Assembly: GCA_900768045.1 (NCBI GenBank) | Contig: CAAGBL010000042.1 | Location: 1 to 64,000 of the forward strand | Length of the DNA: 64,000 nt | Source of the DNA: an uncultured Alistipes sp. | GTDB lineage: Bacteria > Bacteroidota > Bacteroidia > Bacteroidales > Rikenellaceae | Direction of reading: 5' to 3' | Part shown: piece after piece, positions 49,846 through 59,486 of the stretch | Layout: every line of letters begins with the position of its first letter | Numbering within the stretch: position 1 is the stretch's first letter | Program-made: the position numbers and the translations under genes | The notes under the pieces: generated by a model | Seen by the model: only the letters and a program-made list of their open reading frames with translations | What the model was told of the DNA's origin: nothing | Databases searched by the model: none

Positions 49846-51690
49846 CTACCATTCAGCGCTATTAGATAGCCATAGCTTGCGGTAGCGACGTGATGGCGAC
49901 TCTACTTTCTCGCCCAGGTTGTACTCTGCCCAGCGCTCGTTGACAAGACGTATGGTCTCGGGAGATGAGGTCACAGCATTAGGGAAGCGGTCAGGGTTGT
50001 TGCCATAGCCTGGGCGCTTAGAGCGGGCATCTATGATGAGCGTAGAGCCATAAACCTCGATGTCGCGCTTAGGGTCGGTATTGGCAGCAGCTATCCATAG
50101 TAGGTCACTAAGTGTCATGTGCCCCGCAGCACCATAGTCGAATAGCACGGCAAAGCGAGCCTCGATACCATTTTTGTCGAGATACTCCCTAACATCTACC
50201 TTCTCACGCCACTCACGCTCGGCATAGAGTATTACAAGACCTAACTCCTTGAATAGCTCGGTGTTGAATAGCTCCACGCCGCCACAAGGCGATGCTGTGC
50301 ATGGCTCTTTAAGCTCACGTGGCGCAGCCTCAGTGTCGATGTCCGTGAGATCCATGACGAGTTTTGCGCCATAGCCACGCTCAGGGGCGCTGTGGTCCAA
50401 TACGTCGAGGATGCCCTCCGAGTGTATTAGGTGTCGCTCGGGATCGAAATGACGAAGAAGCCTGAACATCTCCTCTCGAGAGCGAATATTAGTATCTTCT
50501 GAGGTTATTACAAGGTATTTATTAAACATCATCTGACCTGCGCCCCATAGGCCCTGTGCCACCTTCTGTGGCTGTCCTAAGTAGCGCTTGGCGATACTCA
50601 CTATGGCGAGGTTGTGCGCCGTGCCCTCCATCGGCATATAGAGGTCACGCACCTCGGGCTGCACAGCAAGACGTATTGGCGCAAGGAATATGCGCTCGGT
50701 AGCCTTGGCGATATATGCGTCCTCCATTGGTGGTACACCCACGATTGTTGCAGGGTACACCGCATCACGACGTGATGTGATTGCTACAACATGGAACTTG
50801 GGGTATAGGTCGCTAAGCGAGTAGAATCCCGTATGGTCGCCAAATGGGCCCTCTACGGTTAGCTTCTCCGTAGGATCTACATATCCCTCCAACACAAAGT
50901 CGCAGTCGGCGGGTACGTAGATGTCGTTTGTGAGGCACTTAACCAACTTTACGGGCTTCTGGCGTAGCATGCCTGCAAGCAACATCTCGTCCATGTTGTC
51001 GGGCATAGGTGCTGTTGCTGAGTAGATGTATGCTGGGTCGCCACCTATGGCAACACTCACGGGCATACGCTTACCCAAGCGCTTATATCCGTCGTAGTGG
51101 CGAGCACCTGTCTTATGACGATGCCAGTGCATGCCCGTTGTCTTAGTGTCGAATATCTGCATGCGGTACATTCCCATATTGGGAATGCCTGTCTCGGGAT
51201 CCAAGGTGCAGACCATGGGTAGAGTGATGAAAGCGCCTCCGTCGTATGGCCATGAGGTGAGGATAGGTAGCTTTGTTAGGTCTACCTCGTCGCCCTGCCA
51301 CACTACCTCTTGACACTCGCCACGTGATGATGACTTGCGTGGAAACCACTTTGCCACATCTTGCAGTAGTGGTAACATGCGGAGCTTGTCCATGAGCGTA
51401 TTCTTGGGCGACATGGCCTCCTTCAAGAGTTTGTCGATGCGCTTAGATATGTCGTCGAGGTCGTCGACGCCCAGCGCCATTGCCATACGCCTATCCGAGC
51501 CCATCATATTCATAAGCACGGGGTATTTGCTACCTCGCACATTCTCAAAGAGTAGTGCCTTGCCGCCACCCTCCATCTTCGATACTCGGTCTGTAATCTC
51601 GGTAATCTCGAAGTGGGTGTCAACCTCGGCGCTGATACGTTGTAGTTCGCCTGCAGTCTCTAATTTGGCAATAAACTCCCTGAGTGTCAT
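49846..51690 (-). CDS. ubiD: UbiD-family decarboxylase
   Basis: 614 residues. UbiD-family motifs MEGGGKALLFENVRGSKYPV, DGGAFITLPMVCTLDPETGI and GMYRMQIFDTKTTGMHWHRH, then AYIAKATERIFLAPIRLAVQ and GFPF-type FGDHTGFYSLSDLYPKF are visible. A prenylated-FMN-dependent decarboxylase, in Bacteroidales probably of menaquinone biosynthesis (inference from family). lon is 11 nt upstream and the HHH gene 6 nt downstream. No ubiX gene is in the window. Confidence 0.9.
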   Translation of the reverse strand: MTLREFIAKLETAGELQRISAEVDTHFEITEITDRVSKMEGGGKALLFENVRGSKYPVLMNMMGSDRRMAMALGVDDLDDISKRIDKLLKEAMSPKNTLMDKLRMLPLLQDVAKWFPRKSSSRGECQEVVWQGDEVDLTKLPILTSWPYDGGAFITLPMVCTLDPETGIPNMGMYRMQIFDTKTTGMHWHRHKTGARHYDGYKRLGKRMPVSVAIGGDPAYIYSATAPMPDNMDEMLLAGMLRQKPVKLVKCLTNDIYVPADCDFVLEGYVDPTEKLTVEGPFGDHTGFYSLSDLYPKFHVVAITSRRDAVYPATIVGVPPMEDAYIAKATERIFLAPIRLAVQPEVRDLYMPMEGTAHNLAIVSIAKRYLGQPQKVAQGLWGAGQMMFNKYLVITSEDTNIRSREEMFRLLRHFDPERHLIHSEGILDVLDHSAPERGYGAKLVMDLTDIDTEAAPRELKEPCTASPCGGVELFNTELFKELGLVILYAEREWREKVDVREYLDKNGIEARFAVLFDYGAAGHMTLSDLLWIAAANTDPKRDIEVYGSTLIIDARSKRPGYGNNPDRFPNAVTSSPETIRLVNERWAEYNLGEKVESPSRRYRKLWLSNSAEW

Positions 51691-51701
51691 ATATTCGCTT
51701 C

Positions 51702-54122
51702 TTATTTTAGTGCAATGCTTAATACCTCATCGTTAGTGCTGACATAGTGGAATGTTAGGCCCTCGATGTAGTCTGCCTTAATCTCTTCGATATCCTTGCG
51801 GTTCTCCTCCGAGAGTATTAGCTCCGAGATACCAGCACGCTTGGCGGCAAGAATCTTCTCCTTGATGCCACCTACGGCTGTAACACGTCCACGTAGCGTT
51901 GTCTCGCCAGTCATCGCTATACGCTCCTTGACCTCACGGCCAGTATATGTTGAGGCGATAGATGTAACCATCGTAATACCTGCCGATGGGCCGTCCTTTG
52001 GTATAGCACCATCAGGTACGTGGATGTTAAGGTCATTTTCCTCAAAAAGTTTAGCGTCGATGCCGAGCTCCTTGTGGTGTGCCATAACCCACTCGTAGGC
52101 GATGGTTGCTGACTCCTTCATCACATCTCCGAGGTTACCTGTGAGGTTGAGCTTGCCCTTACCTGGAGTAAGGATTGACTCGATGTATAGGATGTCGCCA
52201 CCCACCTCGGTCCATGCAAGGCCCGTTACCACGCCACGCATGCCAGCGATGTCGTAGCGGTCATTCTTAAACTTAGGCTTACCCAAGATTGGCTCGATAT
52301 CCGATGCCTCAAGCGTAGTCTTGTACTCCTCATCAAAGGCGATGGCCTTAGCTCGGTTGCGGCTAATCTTTGCTATGTTCTTGTCGAGGCTTCGTACTCC
52401 CGACTCACGAGTGTAGTCCTCGATAATACGTACGATAGCCTCACGGCTTAGTGATAGCTTATCTTCGTCGATGCCGTGTGCTTCACGCTGCTTACGCACC
52501 AAGTGCTTCTCGGCGATATTTACCTTATCCTCAAGGATATAACCAGGGATATTAATCATCTCCATACGGTCACGCAATGCCGACGAGATGTTCGAGATGT
52601 TGTTTGCTGTAGCTATGAACAACACCTTCGATAGGTCGTACTCGGTGTCAAGGTAGTTATCGTGGAACGTGGTATTCTGCTCAGGATCAAGAACCTCCAA
52701 CAATGCGCTCGAAGGATCGCCATGGTTCGACTTCGACACCTTGTCAATCTCGTCGAGAATAATCACAGGGTTCGAAGCACCACAACGCTTAATGGTCTCT
52801 ATAATGCGGCCAGGCATAGCGCCGATATATGTGCGCCTATGGCCACGAATCTCCGACTCGTCGTGTAAGCCACCAAGCGAGATGCGGCCAAACTTACGGC
52901 CGAGAGCCTCAGCTACCGACTTACCCAACGATGTCTTACCAACTCCTGGAGGGCCATACAAGCAGAGGATAGGGGACTTAAGGTCGCCCTTGAGCTTAAT
53001 TACCGCAAGGTGCTCCAACAATCGCTCCTTAACCTCGTCAAGGCCGAAGTGGTCCTTGTCGAGCTGCTCACGCACGGCGTTAAGGTCGAGACGATCCTCG
53101 GTCATCTCCTCCCAAGGTAGGTCGAGCATGAGCTGTAGGTAGTTCATCTGTACCGAGTACTCGGCAATAGATGGGTTTAAGCGCTCGAGGCGTGCAAGCT
53201 CCTTCTCGAAGAGCTTGGCAGTCTCCTCCTTCCACTTCTTCTCCTTTGCTGCCTCACGCAGTCTCTCGATATCGGCGTCCATAGTGTCGCCCAACTCCTC
53301 CTGAATTACACGTGCCTGCTGCTGGAGGAAGTAGTCGCGCTGCTGCTTGTCTATCTCCTGCTTAACCTTATTTTGTAGGTCGTTCTTAAGCTCGGCGAGC
53401 TGCTGCTCACGCACTAATATCTCAAGCAGACGACGTGAACGTGCCATGAGGCCTGGTGCCTCGAGTAGGTTCTGTCTGTCGTCGTCCGAAAACTCCATGT
53501 TCGAGCAGATGAAGTTGACAATAGCTCGGCTCGAGTCGAGGTTCTTAATGGCAAATGCCGCCTCCTTAGGCATCGATGGCGATATGTTAATGATGCTTAG
53601 TGCTACCTCACGAATAGAATCCACGAGGGCCTTGAACTCTATGCTCTTAGGATCGGGAGTGCTATCCTGAATAGGCGATACCGTAGCACGGAAGTAGGGC
53701 TGCGTCTGTAGATACTCTCTCACCTCAATCTTCTCGAGGCCCGCCAATATTACTGTTAGGTTGCCATTAGGCATCTCAAGGATTTTGAGGATGCGGGCAG
53801 CCGTACCCACCTTGTACATATCATCGGGCTGAGGATCCTCAATCTCGCTGTCAACCTGAAGCACAGCGCCAAGCAGGCTGTCGCCAGCCTCCACAGCACG
53901 TACCAAGGCGATAGACTTTGCACGGCCCACCGTAATAGGTGTTACCGAGCCTGGGAATATCACCGAGCTGCGCAACGTAAGAATTGGAAGTGTCTCGGGA
54001 ATGGGCACCTCCTCAATCGTGTCCTCGCCACCCGAAATAATTGGGATTACCTGGTGCTTGCCATCGAAGAGCTCTGGCACCAAGCCCATCTCGTCAATCT
54101 CTATATCTTTTTTCTTGCTCAT
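51702..54122 (-). CDS. lon: ATP-dependent protease Lon
   Basis: Degrades misfolded and regulatory proteins in the cytoplasm. 806 residues. The N-terminal LON substrate-binding domain (PILTLRSSVIFPGSVTPITV), helical middle, AAA+ domain with Walker A GPPGVGKTSLGKSVAEALG and Walker B PVIILDEIDKV, and the protease domain with Ser713 in PKDGPSAGIT and Lys756 in GGIKEKILAAKRAG (by count). A -7 box lies at 54148-54155. Followed by ubiD after 11 nt. Confidence 0.97.
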   Translation of the reverse strand: MSKKKDIEIDEMGLVPELFDGKHQVIPIISGGEDTIEEVPIPETLPILTLRSSVIFPGSVTPITVGRAKSIALVRAVEAGDSLLGAVLQVDSEIEDPQPDDMYKVGTAARILKILEMPNGNLTVILAGLEKIEVREYLQTQPYFRATVSPIQDSTPDPKSIEFKALVDSIREVALSIINISPSMPKEAAFAIKNLDSSRAIVNFICSNMEFSDDDRQNLLEAPGLMARSRRLLEILVREQQLAELKNDLQNKVKQEIDKQQRDYFLQQQARVIQEELGDTMDADIERLREAAKEKKWKEETAKLFEKELARLERLNPSIAEYSVQMNYLQLMLDLPWEEMTEDRLDLNAVREQLDKDHFGLDEVKERLLEHLAVIKLKGDLKSPILCLYGPPGVGKTSLGKSVAEALGRKFGRISLGGLHDESEIRGHRRTYIGAMPGRIIETIKRCGASNPVIILDEIDKVSKSNHGDPSSALLEVLDPEQNTTFHDNYLDTEYDLSKVLFIATANNISNISSALRDRMEMINIPGYILEDKVNIAEKHLVRKQREAHGIDEDKLSLSREAIVRIIEDYTRESGVRSLDKNIAKISRNRAKAIAFDEEYKTTLEASDIEPILGKPKFKNDRYDIAGMRGVVTGLAWTEVGGDILYIESILTPGKGKLNLTGNLGDVMKESATIAYEWVMAHHKELGIDAKLFEENDLNIHVPDGAIPKDGPSAGITMVTSIASTYTGREVKERIAMTGETTLRGRVTAVGGIKEKILAAKRAGISELILSEENRKDIEEIKADYIEGLTFHYVSTNDEVLSIALK

Positions 54123-54147
54123 AGTCTATATAATTTTTTCAATGTCG

Positions 54148-54155
54148 CAAAAATA
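54148..54155 (-). promoter_or_regulatory. -7 box of lon
   Basis: TATTTTTG on the minus strand, 26 nt before the lon ATG. No heat-shock operator (CIRCE) was recognised. Confidence 0.55.
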
Positions 54156-54214
54156 ACGCTTATTTCTTAGAAATAATTATGCCCCTAAGTCATGTTTATA
54201 ACATTTTATTCACA

Positions 54215-54252
54215 AAAACGACGGTCAGCTGTAGTTAGCGACCGTCGTTTTG
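54215..54252 (-). terminator. Terminator of manC
   Basis: On the minus strand AAAACGACGGTC, GCT, loop, AGC, GACCGTCGTTTTTG: a strong 11-15 bp stem with a T-run, 20 nt after the manC stop. Confidence 0.85.
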
Positions 54253-54272
54253 ATGTTTTGTTTGTTGTCTTG

Positions 54273-55352
54273 CTAGATATGTTCGTCACCCGTTGAGTAG
54301 CGGATGTCCTCAATAAAACTCTTGATGTTTTGCTCCTCGCTACGTGGGCATATCATCAGTACATCGTCGGTGTCAACAACGATATAGTCCTTCAGACCAC
54401 TTACAATTGCAACCTTTTCGTTGGGTATAAATATCAGTGAGTTGCGGGTGTCGTAGGTCTGTATTAGTTTGCCATTTAGGGCGTTAGCATATTTATCTTT
54501 GCGGGAATGCTGATATGCCGAGCCCCATGTTCCCACGTCGCTCCAGCCAAACTCGCCACGGTGTACATACACATTCTTGGCGCACTCCATCACACCATAG
54601 TCAATCGATATAGGCTTGCACTCGGCAAAGACCTGCTCAATGGCCTTCGTCTCCTCTTCTGTGCCAAGTTTATCCTCGGCCTCGGCAAATAGAGCGCTGT
54701 GACTTGGTAGATGCTCGTTGAGGGCATCTATGATGTCCTTGACCTTCCAGATAAATATTCCCGAGTTCCACAAAAATTCGCCACACTCCAAAAATGCTTG
54801 CGCCATTTCGTAGTTTGGCTTCTCGGTAAAACACTTGACCTTACTGATGTCGTCATCGCCCGTACGCTGGATATATCCGTAGCCCGTTTCGGGGCGGCTG
54901 GGCTCAATGCCGATGGTCATCAGGGCGCTATTCTGCTCGACAAATGAGGTGCAGTTCTCGACGATTTTCTGAAACTCTTCCTCGTTGAGTATCAGGTGGT
55001 CAGCGGGCGATACGATCATTGTAGCGTCGGGATTTTTGCGACGCAAGGTATAAGCTGCGTATGCAATACATGGGGCGGTATTACGACCAATAGGTTCGCA
55101 CAAAATCTGCTCTTCAGAAATCTCAGGAATATGCTCCAACACCAGCTCTTTATAGCGTCGATTTGTTACGACTATGAAGTTCTCGTTAGGAACAATTTTG
55201 GCAAATCGCTCGTATGTATGTCGAATGAATGAACGTCCTGTTCCTAAGATGTCCAAAAATTGCTTTGGGCTCTTCTGACGGCTCATGGGCCAGAAGCGTG
55301 TACCTACGCCACCAGCCATAATCACGCAGTAATTATTGTTTTTAACCACCAT
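54273..55352 (-). CDS. manC: Mannose-1-phosphate guanylyltransferase
   Basis: Makes GDP-mannose from mannose 1-phosphate and GTP, for glycans or GDP-fucose. 359 residues, the shorter form without the phosphomannose isomerase domain. The N-terminus CVIMAGGVGTRFWPMSRQKS, PKQFLDILGTGRSFIRHTYE, MIVSPADHLILNEEEF, FTEKPNYEMAQAFLECGEFL and WNSGIFIWK are signatures. Monocistronic on the minus strand, divergent from pssA. Confidence 0.95.
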   Translation of the reverse strand: MVVKNNNYCVIMAGGVGTRFWPMSRQKSPKQFLDILGTGRSFIRHTYERFAKIVPNENFIVVTNRRYKELVLEHIPEISEEQILCEPIGRNTAPCIAYAAYTLRRKNPDATMIVSPADHLILNEEEFQKIVENCTSFVEQNSALMTIGIEPSRPETGYGYIQRTGDDDISKVKCFTEKPNYEMAQAFLECGEFLWNSGIFIWKVKDIIDALNEHLPSHSALFAEAEDKLGTEEETKAIEQVFAECKPISIDYGVMECAKNVYVHRGEFGWSDVGTWGSAYQHSRKDKYANALNGKLIQTYDTRNSLIFIPNEKVAIVSGLKDYIVVDTDDVLMICPRSEEQNIKSFIEDIRYSTGDEHI

Positions 55353-55380
55353 TTTGGAGTTTAAATTTTACAAATTTACA

Positions 55381-55408
55381 CAAAGATAAAATTTTTTTTG
55401 TATCTTTG
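55381..55408. promoter_or_regulatory. Divergent -7 boxes for manC and pssA
   Basis: TATCTTTG on the minus strand (55381-55388) faces manC and TATCTTTG on the plus strand (55401-55408) faces pssA at 55458. Only 12 nt lie between them. Confidence 0.6.
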
Positions 55409-55457
55409 CAAACTATTATGCCTATAATTATGGGCGAATTTGCTTATTTGTGCGACT

Positions 55458-56189
55458 ATGAGTAACACTAACATCGACAAAATCAGGCTCTTTACCGTGC
55501 CTAACTTTCTTACCTTGGCAAACCTCGTTGCAGGAGCGTTGGCTGTGGTATTTGCTCTGCGTGACCATGCCTACGATGTCTCGCTGATGCTTATCATTGT
55601 TGCTGCGGTGTGCGACTTTTTCGATGGCTTTGCCGCACGACTTCTCAAGCAGCAGTCGCCACTCGGTGTTCAGCTCGACTCGCTTGCCGACGACATCTCG
55701 TTTGGCTTGGCTCCAGCGGCTGTTATGTACGACCTCTTTTGCCACTCTACAAGCTATTATGCTCTGCCAGAAGAGATAATGTCGTGGCTTGGCTTCCTAT
55801 GCTTCATCGTCGCTGCATTCTCGGCATTGCGCCTTGCCAAGTTTAATATCGACACAACGCAAACCGCAGAGTTTGAGGGCTTGCCAACACCTGCTAATGC
55901 GCTGATGCTTATGTCGCTCGCAGCGCTTGCACTCAAAGGCGATGTGGCTCTCTATCAGGAGCATATATTGATAATTTCAGTTGCGGCATCGTTCCTACTT
56001 ATTAGCCCGATACGAATGTTCGCACTAAAGTTCAAGAGCTTCAAGATTGCTGATAACAAACTCCGCTACAGCTTTATCCTCGCCTCGTTGTTGCTAATTA
56101 TTTTCCTCACTAAATACTCTGTCGTAGCAATTATCGTTCTATATATTGTCCTCTCGACAATCAGATGGATATTTTTGCCTAAGAAGTAG
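55458..56189 (+). CDS. pssA: CDP-diacylglycerol-serine phosphatidyltransferase
   Basis: First committed step of phosphatidylethanolamine synthesis, in the inner membrane. 243 residues from the ATG at 55458; the ATG at 55440 adds six residues upstream of the natural MSNTNIDKIRLFTVPNFLTL. The CDP-alcohol phosphatidyltransferase motif is complete: DGFAARLLKQQSPLGVQLDS followed by LAD. Six or more membrane segments follow. Divergent from manC and followed by the porin gene after 5 nt. Confidence 0.93.
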   Translation: MSNTNIDKIRLFTVPNFLTLANLVAGALAVVFALRDHAYDVSLMLIIVAAVCDFFDGFAARLLKQQSPLGVQLDSLADDISFGLAPAAVMYDLFCHSTSYYALPEEIMSWLGFLCFIVAAFSALRLAKFNIDTTQTAEFEGLPTPANALMLMSLAALALKGDVALYQEHILIISVAASFLLISPIRMFALKFKSFKIADNKLRYSFILASLLLIIFLTKYSVVAIIVLYIVLSTIRWIFLPKK

Positions 56190-56194
56190 AATAT

Positions 56195-58375
56195 ATGAGC
56201 ATGTCGTTGATGCGTAACATAGTTTTGGGCATAGCCTTCGCGGTGGCAGTGATGCTACCTGGGGTGTCGTATGCTCAGTTCGATGCCGCATCACTGGCTC
56301 GCAACCAGCGTAACGGCCAAGGTGTCAACCAGGGCATGGGTTTTGGTGCTAATCAAGGTATGCCTGGTCAGAGCGACATGATGGGTATGGAGGGCCAAGA
56401 GGGCATGGAGGGCGAGGTTGCTGACTCTACAGATACGGGACGTAAGAAGCGCCCACGTAGGCCTCTTGAGTCTTACTACTTCTCCGATACGGTGCGAGCT
56501 CTCTATAACTGGAAGTGGCATGTTGACCGTGATTATAACCGTGTGAACATTGAGCCTCTCGACACCACGCTTCAGGATTGGCGTATCGACTATGTCTTCT
56601 ACCGCAAGGGTGTCGGAGATATGGCGTTGGGTGGCTTAGGTCAGTCGTCGCAGCCTATAAATTGGTTTGAGCGCCGCCAAGATAAGGACTTTACGTTTGC
56701 TCGTAGCTACGATGCCTATACCGTGCGCCTCGATAATGTGCCGTTCTACAATGCTAAAACGCCACTAACAAATGCCACATATCTCGAGTCTGGCCAGAAG
56801 CGCTACCGTGAGGAGCATTTTGAGCTTGTGCACTCGCAAAATATTAACCCCTCGACCTCGGCAAATGTCTCGTTTAAGTCACGAGGAACCATGGGCCAGT
56901 ATGATTGGCAGCGTACGAGAAATAATGCGCTGTCATTAGCTGTGGCGCATACAGGTAAGCGATATTCGTTGCATGCGGCATATATGCATAACAATATCTC
57001 GGCACGTGAGAATGGTGGTGCTGTGGGTAAGTGGGCTGTTGCCGACACGGTGTTCGAGATGCCTTCGGGTGTGCCGATGCGTCTTGCCTCGTCACAGGCA
57101 GAGAATAAGTATCGCAACAACGGTGTGTTTGTTAAGCAGGCTTACGCCATACCTTTGCAGCGTGTTACCGAGTACGATTTCTCGTTGGCTGACCTCTCAG
57201 CTGTATATATTGGACATCAGTTCGAGTATAATCGTTGGTCGAAGAGCTACTCCGATATTCGAGCAACATACACTAATCAACGTGGTGAGCACGATGCCGA
57301 TGGTGGATATATTCCTACCGAGCATAGCTACTATGAGGATTGGTTTATTAACCCAACAACAACACGAGACTCTATCTCTGAGACCATAATTTCGAATAGG
57401 GTATTTGTGCAGTTGCAGCCTTGGGAGCGTGATGGTGCGATATCTACTATTGATGGCGGTATAGGTGTCGACCTTCACACATACTCCTACCTAAAACTTA
57501 AGGATTATCCACGTGGTAGTCTGACACGTGACAAGCGCACGTCGTGGTACGTATATGGCTCGACGGGCGGTATGATTAAACGATATGCCGATTGGGGTGC
57601 AGATGTCAAGTTCTACCCCTCGGGCTATCGTGGTGGTGACCTATCGGTGGGTGGTAATATCACCCTTCGTGCATTCATCAATGAACGTCCCCTGATTCTT
57701 AGCGGTAAGTTCCGTCAGGAGCTGCGCACGCCAGGATACTGGCAGGAGAATCTATTCTCAAACCACTATGTGTGGTTTAACTCCTTTGATAAGGAGTCTG
57801 AAACTCGATTCGAGGTTAATTTCTCGGTGCCAAGCATCGCCTTAGAGCTCGGTGTATGGCAGGGAGTCCTAAACAATACCATATATTATGGTACCGACTC
57901 CCGCCCACAGCAGCACTCTGGAACAATTAGTCTCACGAGTTTGTACGCTCGCAAGGATTTCCGCATTGCGGGATTCCATTTGGACCATAGGGCATTGGTG
58001 CAAATCACCTCTAATGAGAGTGTGCTTCCTGTACCCACATTAAGCGCCTTCCTCTCGTACTACTACGAGTTTTGGGTTAAGCGCGATGTGTTACGAGTGC
58101 AAATAGGCTTTGACGGACGTTACAATACGTCCTACTATGCTCAGGGCTATAATCCTGCACTCTCGGTATTCTACAACCAGCGTGAGGTAAAAGTGGGTAA
58201 TTACCCATATCTCGACGCCTTCGTTGCAGCAAAGTGGAAGCGCATGCGTATTCTATTGAAGTATCAACACGTAAACATGAATCTATTTGGTAATGGCGAG
58301 TATTTCCAAGCAGCGTTGTACCCGCTTAATCCACGAATGTTCAAGGTTGGTATCTCGTGGTCGTGGTACGACTAA
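56195..58375 (+). CDS. Putative outer-membrane porin (Porin_10 family)
   Basis: 726 residues. The signal peptide ends near SYAQ, then a Gly/Gln/Met-rich linker (GQGVNQGMGFGANQGMPGQS) and a beta-barrel-like body with alternating aromatic strands, for example YDWQRTRNNALSLAVAHTGK, YSLHAAYMHNNISARENG and LSVGGNITLRAFINERPLIL, and a C-terminal VGISWSWYD. This matches the putative porins (Porin_10) of Bacteroidetes. Five nt after pssA, so perhaps co-transcribed; a lytic transglycosylase gene follows. Confidence 0.75.
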   Translation: MSMSLMRNIVLGIAFAVAVMLPGVSYAQFDAASLARNQRNGQGVNQGMGFGANQGMPGQSDMMGMEGQEGMEGEVADSTDTGRKKRPRRPLESYYFSDTVRALYNWKWHVDRDYNRVNIEPLDTTLQDWRIDYVFYRKGVGDMALGGLGQSSQPINWFERRQDKDFTFARSYDAYTVRLDNVPFYNAKTPLTNATYLESGQKRYREEHFELVHSQNINPSTSANVSFKSRGTMGQYDWQRTRNNALSLAVAHTGKRYSLHAAYMHNNISARENGGAVGKWAVADTVFEMPSGVPMRLASSQAENKYRNNGVFVKQAYAIPLQRVTEYDFSLADLSAVYIGHQFEYNRWSKSYSDIRATYTNQRGEHDADGGYIPTEHSYYEDWFINPTTTRDSISETIISNRVFVQLQPWERDGAISTIDGGIGVDLHTYSYLKLKDYPRGSLTRDKRTSWYVYGSTGGMIKRYADWGADVKFYPSGYRGGDLSVGGNITLRAFINERPLILSGKFRQELRTPGYWQENLFSNHYVWFNSFDKESETRFEVNFSVPSIALELGVWQGVLNNTIYYGTDSRPQQHSGTISLTSLYARKDFRIAGFHLDHRALVQITSNESVLPVPTLSAFLSYYYEFWVKRDVLRVQIGFDGRYNTSYYAQGYNPALSVFYNQREVKVGNYPYLDAFVAAKWKRMRILLKYQHVNMNLFGNGEYFQAALYPLNPRMFKVGISWSWYD

Positions 58376-58419
58376 GGAGGTGTTTTGTGTCGGGGTAGCA
58401 GCCCACAAAACAACAAAAA

Positions 58420-59163
58420 ATGTTAATACGAGTATCTTTCATGGTTCTTTCGCTTGTAGTTATTGCAGGCTTTGAATCATCTGTGGGCAGCGCCTTTGTT
58501 CAGCCCACAACCCTTAACAATGAGCCAGAGACATCTACCGTTGTTGAGGAGGCTAATCAGCAGGCAGATAGTCTTTCTGCTATGCAGGGCGAGCAGATTG
58601 CCGAGATGGCTAAGCTGCCGCAAACAATTTCGAAGTTCGACGCTCTGATGAAGAGAGTCGGTGAAGAGTCGGGCTATGATTGGCGCTTTATGAGTGCCAT
58701 TGCCTATTGCGAGTCACGCTTCAAGGAGGGCCTTGTATCTAAGCGTGGTGCTGCGGGCCTTATGCAGGTTATGCCTGTTGTTGCTCGACACTTTAAGGTG
58801 CCAGTGAGCCACATTTACAACACTGAGACCAATGTACGTCTTGCATGTCGACTTCTCAACGAGTTTGAGAAGATGCTACGCTTCCCAGAGAATATCACTG
58901 AGAAGGATCGATTGAGCATTGTCTTGGCAAGTTATAATGCTGGTGTAGGCCATGTGCAAGATGCACGTCGTTTGGCCAGAGCTGATGGAGCTAACCCTAA
59001 CTCATGGAGTGTGGTAAGCAAGTATCTTCAGCTTAAGGCAGATCCCGCCTATTACACTCGCTCAGAGGTTAAGGCAGGACGTTTCTCTGGTAGCCGTGAG
59101 ACATTAGGCTTTGTGAAGCTCGCAATGACTAAGTATGATGAGTATTGCGAGATAGCATGGTAG
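58420..59163 (+). CDS. Lytic transglycosylase (SLT domain)
   Basis: 247 residues. An N-terminal signal sequence (MLIRVSFMVLSLVVIAGFES) and a short linker. From about 70 the SLT domain: DWRFMSAIAYCESRFKEGLV with the catalytic Glu, SKRGAAGLMQVMPVVARHFK, and SIVLASYNAGVGHVQDARRL. It cleaves peptidoglycan with a 1,6-anhydro product. The MltF/SLT-type motif order is complete. The stop is followed with one base by a 3' structured element. Confidence 0.92.
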   Translation: MLIRVSFMVLSLVVIAGFESSVGSAFVQPTTLNNEPETSTVVEEANQQADSLSAMQGEQIAEMAKLPQTISKFDALMKRVGEESGYDWRFMSAIAYCESRFKEGLVSKRGAAGLMQVMPVVARHFKVPVSHIYNTETNVRLACRLLNEFEKMLRFPENITEKDRLSIVLASYNAGVGHVQDARRLARADGANPNSWSVVSKYLQLKADPAYYTRSEVKAGRFSGSRETLGFVKLAMTKYDEYCEIAW

Positions 59164-59346
59164 TTTGTTGTGATAAGCCGTAATATGCGGCATGTCAACA
59201 AAAAGTTAACCACCCCAGGCTGTACGTTAAAGTACTTCCTGGGGTGGTTACTTTTTATCTTACGACTTATAACTGCGATAAGGGCGCTTTTACGACATTT
59301 CATTCAATGCTCTTCTCATGATATTGGTGTGCTAATTCAGGTGGGC
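59164..59346 (+). repeat. 3' structured element, copy G (after SLT gene) plus degenerate second copy
   Basis: TTTGTTGTGATAAG follows the stop after one base. ATAAG-cCGTAA faces TTACG-ACTTAT. The inner stem GTTAACCACCCCAGG/CCTGGGGTGGTTAC is capped by CT-GTAC-GTTAAA-GTAC-TT and followed by TTTTT, so this copy also looks like a terminator. From about 59274 GCGATAAGGGCGCTTTTACG recalls the start of copies C2 and D, with a tail like GTGCTAATTCAGGTGGG. The rest of the gap to 59424 shows nothing. Confidence 0.65.
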
Positions 59347-59423
59347 AGGGCATGGAATTGATATGAGCGCTTCACTCGATGTGGATTTCCTATTTATAAT
59401 ATCTTTCCCATCTTATCCGCAAA

Positions 59424-59458
59424 AAAATCAGGACCACCCATTGGGTAGTCCTGATTTC
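59424..59458 (-). terminator. Terminator of the HAD/Wzc/Wza operon
   Basis: On the minus strand AAATCAGGACTACCCA, short loop, TGGGTGGTCCTGATTT, then T-run. Lies 29 nt behind the HAD gene. Confidence 0.85.
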
Positions 59459-59486
59459 TTATAATGTTTCGATAGTTACCTGCTCG

